A stretch of 64,000 bases of DNA from Cranoglanis bouderius (lineage: Eukaryota; Chordata; Actinopteri; Siluriformes; Cranoglanididae): NCBI GenBank assembly GCA_023630585.1, contig CM042560.1, positions 5,864,501 to 5,928,500 on the forward strand. Direction: 5' to 3'. The translations under genes and the position numbers were made by a program. This document shows, one piece after another, positions 63,701 to 64,000 of this stretch. Below the pieces are notes generated by a model. The model ran no database searches, was not told the DNA's origin, and worked only from the letters and a program-made list of their open reading frames with translations. How positions within the stretch are numbered: the stretch's first letter is position 1; each line of letters opens with the position of its first letter.

Positions 63701-64000
63701 GTGAGCTGGACTTAACAACAGTCATTTGCAGAAGCAGGTCACAGTACACCTGTTGGTCTGTTTGTCTTCCACAATCTCTTCTACAGACTCATCAGTTCCA
63801 CAGCACTGTTTTCTCGATTCTGATTGGTTGACTAATCTTCTATAACTGGACCTCGGACAGTTGTTCCACCAGTTTATAGTAATGCGTTCGTTCTCATGTT
63901 ATATTTTCTATAATAACAGCTGACACAGGGATTTCGATGCTCCATCTACAATCCCCTCTGAAACATTGCAACAGCAAGGCCAATTCACTTGTTTTTGCTG

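Overview
This is a vertebrate nuclear window and almost certainly a teleost fish. It holds intron-rich orthologues of two human genes with canonical GT-AG introns, many microsatellites, and a heavy load of fish-type DNA transposons (several Tc1-like lineages, a hAT-like element, a TTAA element, a 5S-headed SINE). A siluriform or other ostariophysan is plausible, but species cannot be fixed from the sequence alone.

Layout. About 1-6.5 kb is repeat-bearing intergenic DNA. From 20,846 down to 7,981 (minus strand) lies a complete LDL receptor gene: 18 coding exons, 876 predicted residues, nearly every exon the same size as its human counterpart. Its promoter near 21.07-21.13 kb carries GC box / sterol-response element / GC box in the human order. 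About 21.2-26.6 kb is intergenic. From about 51.1 kb down to 27,978 (minus strand) lies a complete SMARCA4 (BRG1) gene: one non-coding and 32 coding exons, 1604 residues. The LDLR-like gene follows it in the same orientation, as SMARCA4 and LDLR do in human. A transposon-rich 4-kb gap separates the SMARCA4 promoter from a divergent plus-strand gene (55,375-59,214) for a nine-finger C2H2 zinc-finger protein that I do not recognise by name. The right end (62.9-63.7 kb) has splice-site signals that may be the start of another plus-strand gene.

The genes are not a functional operon: a sterol-regulated lipoprotein receptor, a SWI/SNF chromatin-remodelling ATPase and a zinc-finger protein are simply neighbours. 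The most interesting non-gene structure is inside SMARCA4. A (GT)n tract of about 115 bp takes the place of the polypyrimidine tract of one splice acceptor, and CA/GT repeats abut several other exon edges. A 28-bp minisatellite fills another intron, a solo LTR with a perfect 5-bp target duplication sits in a third, and intron 1 holds both a young Tc1 element and a hAT-like insertion whose pre-insertion sequence is still visible 6.9 kb away.
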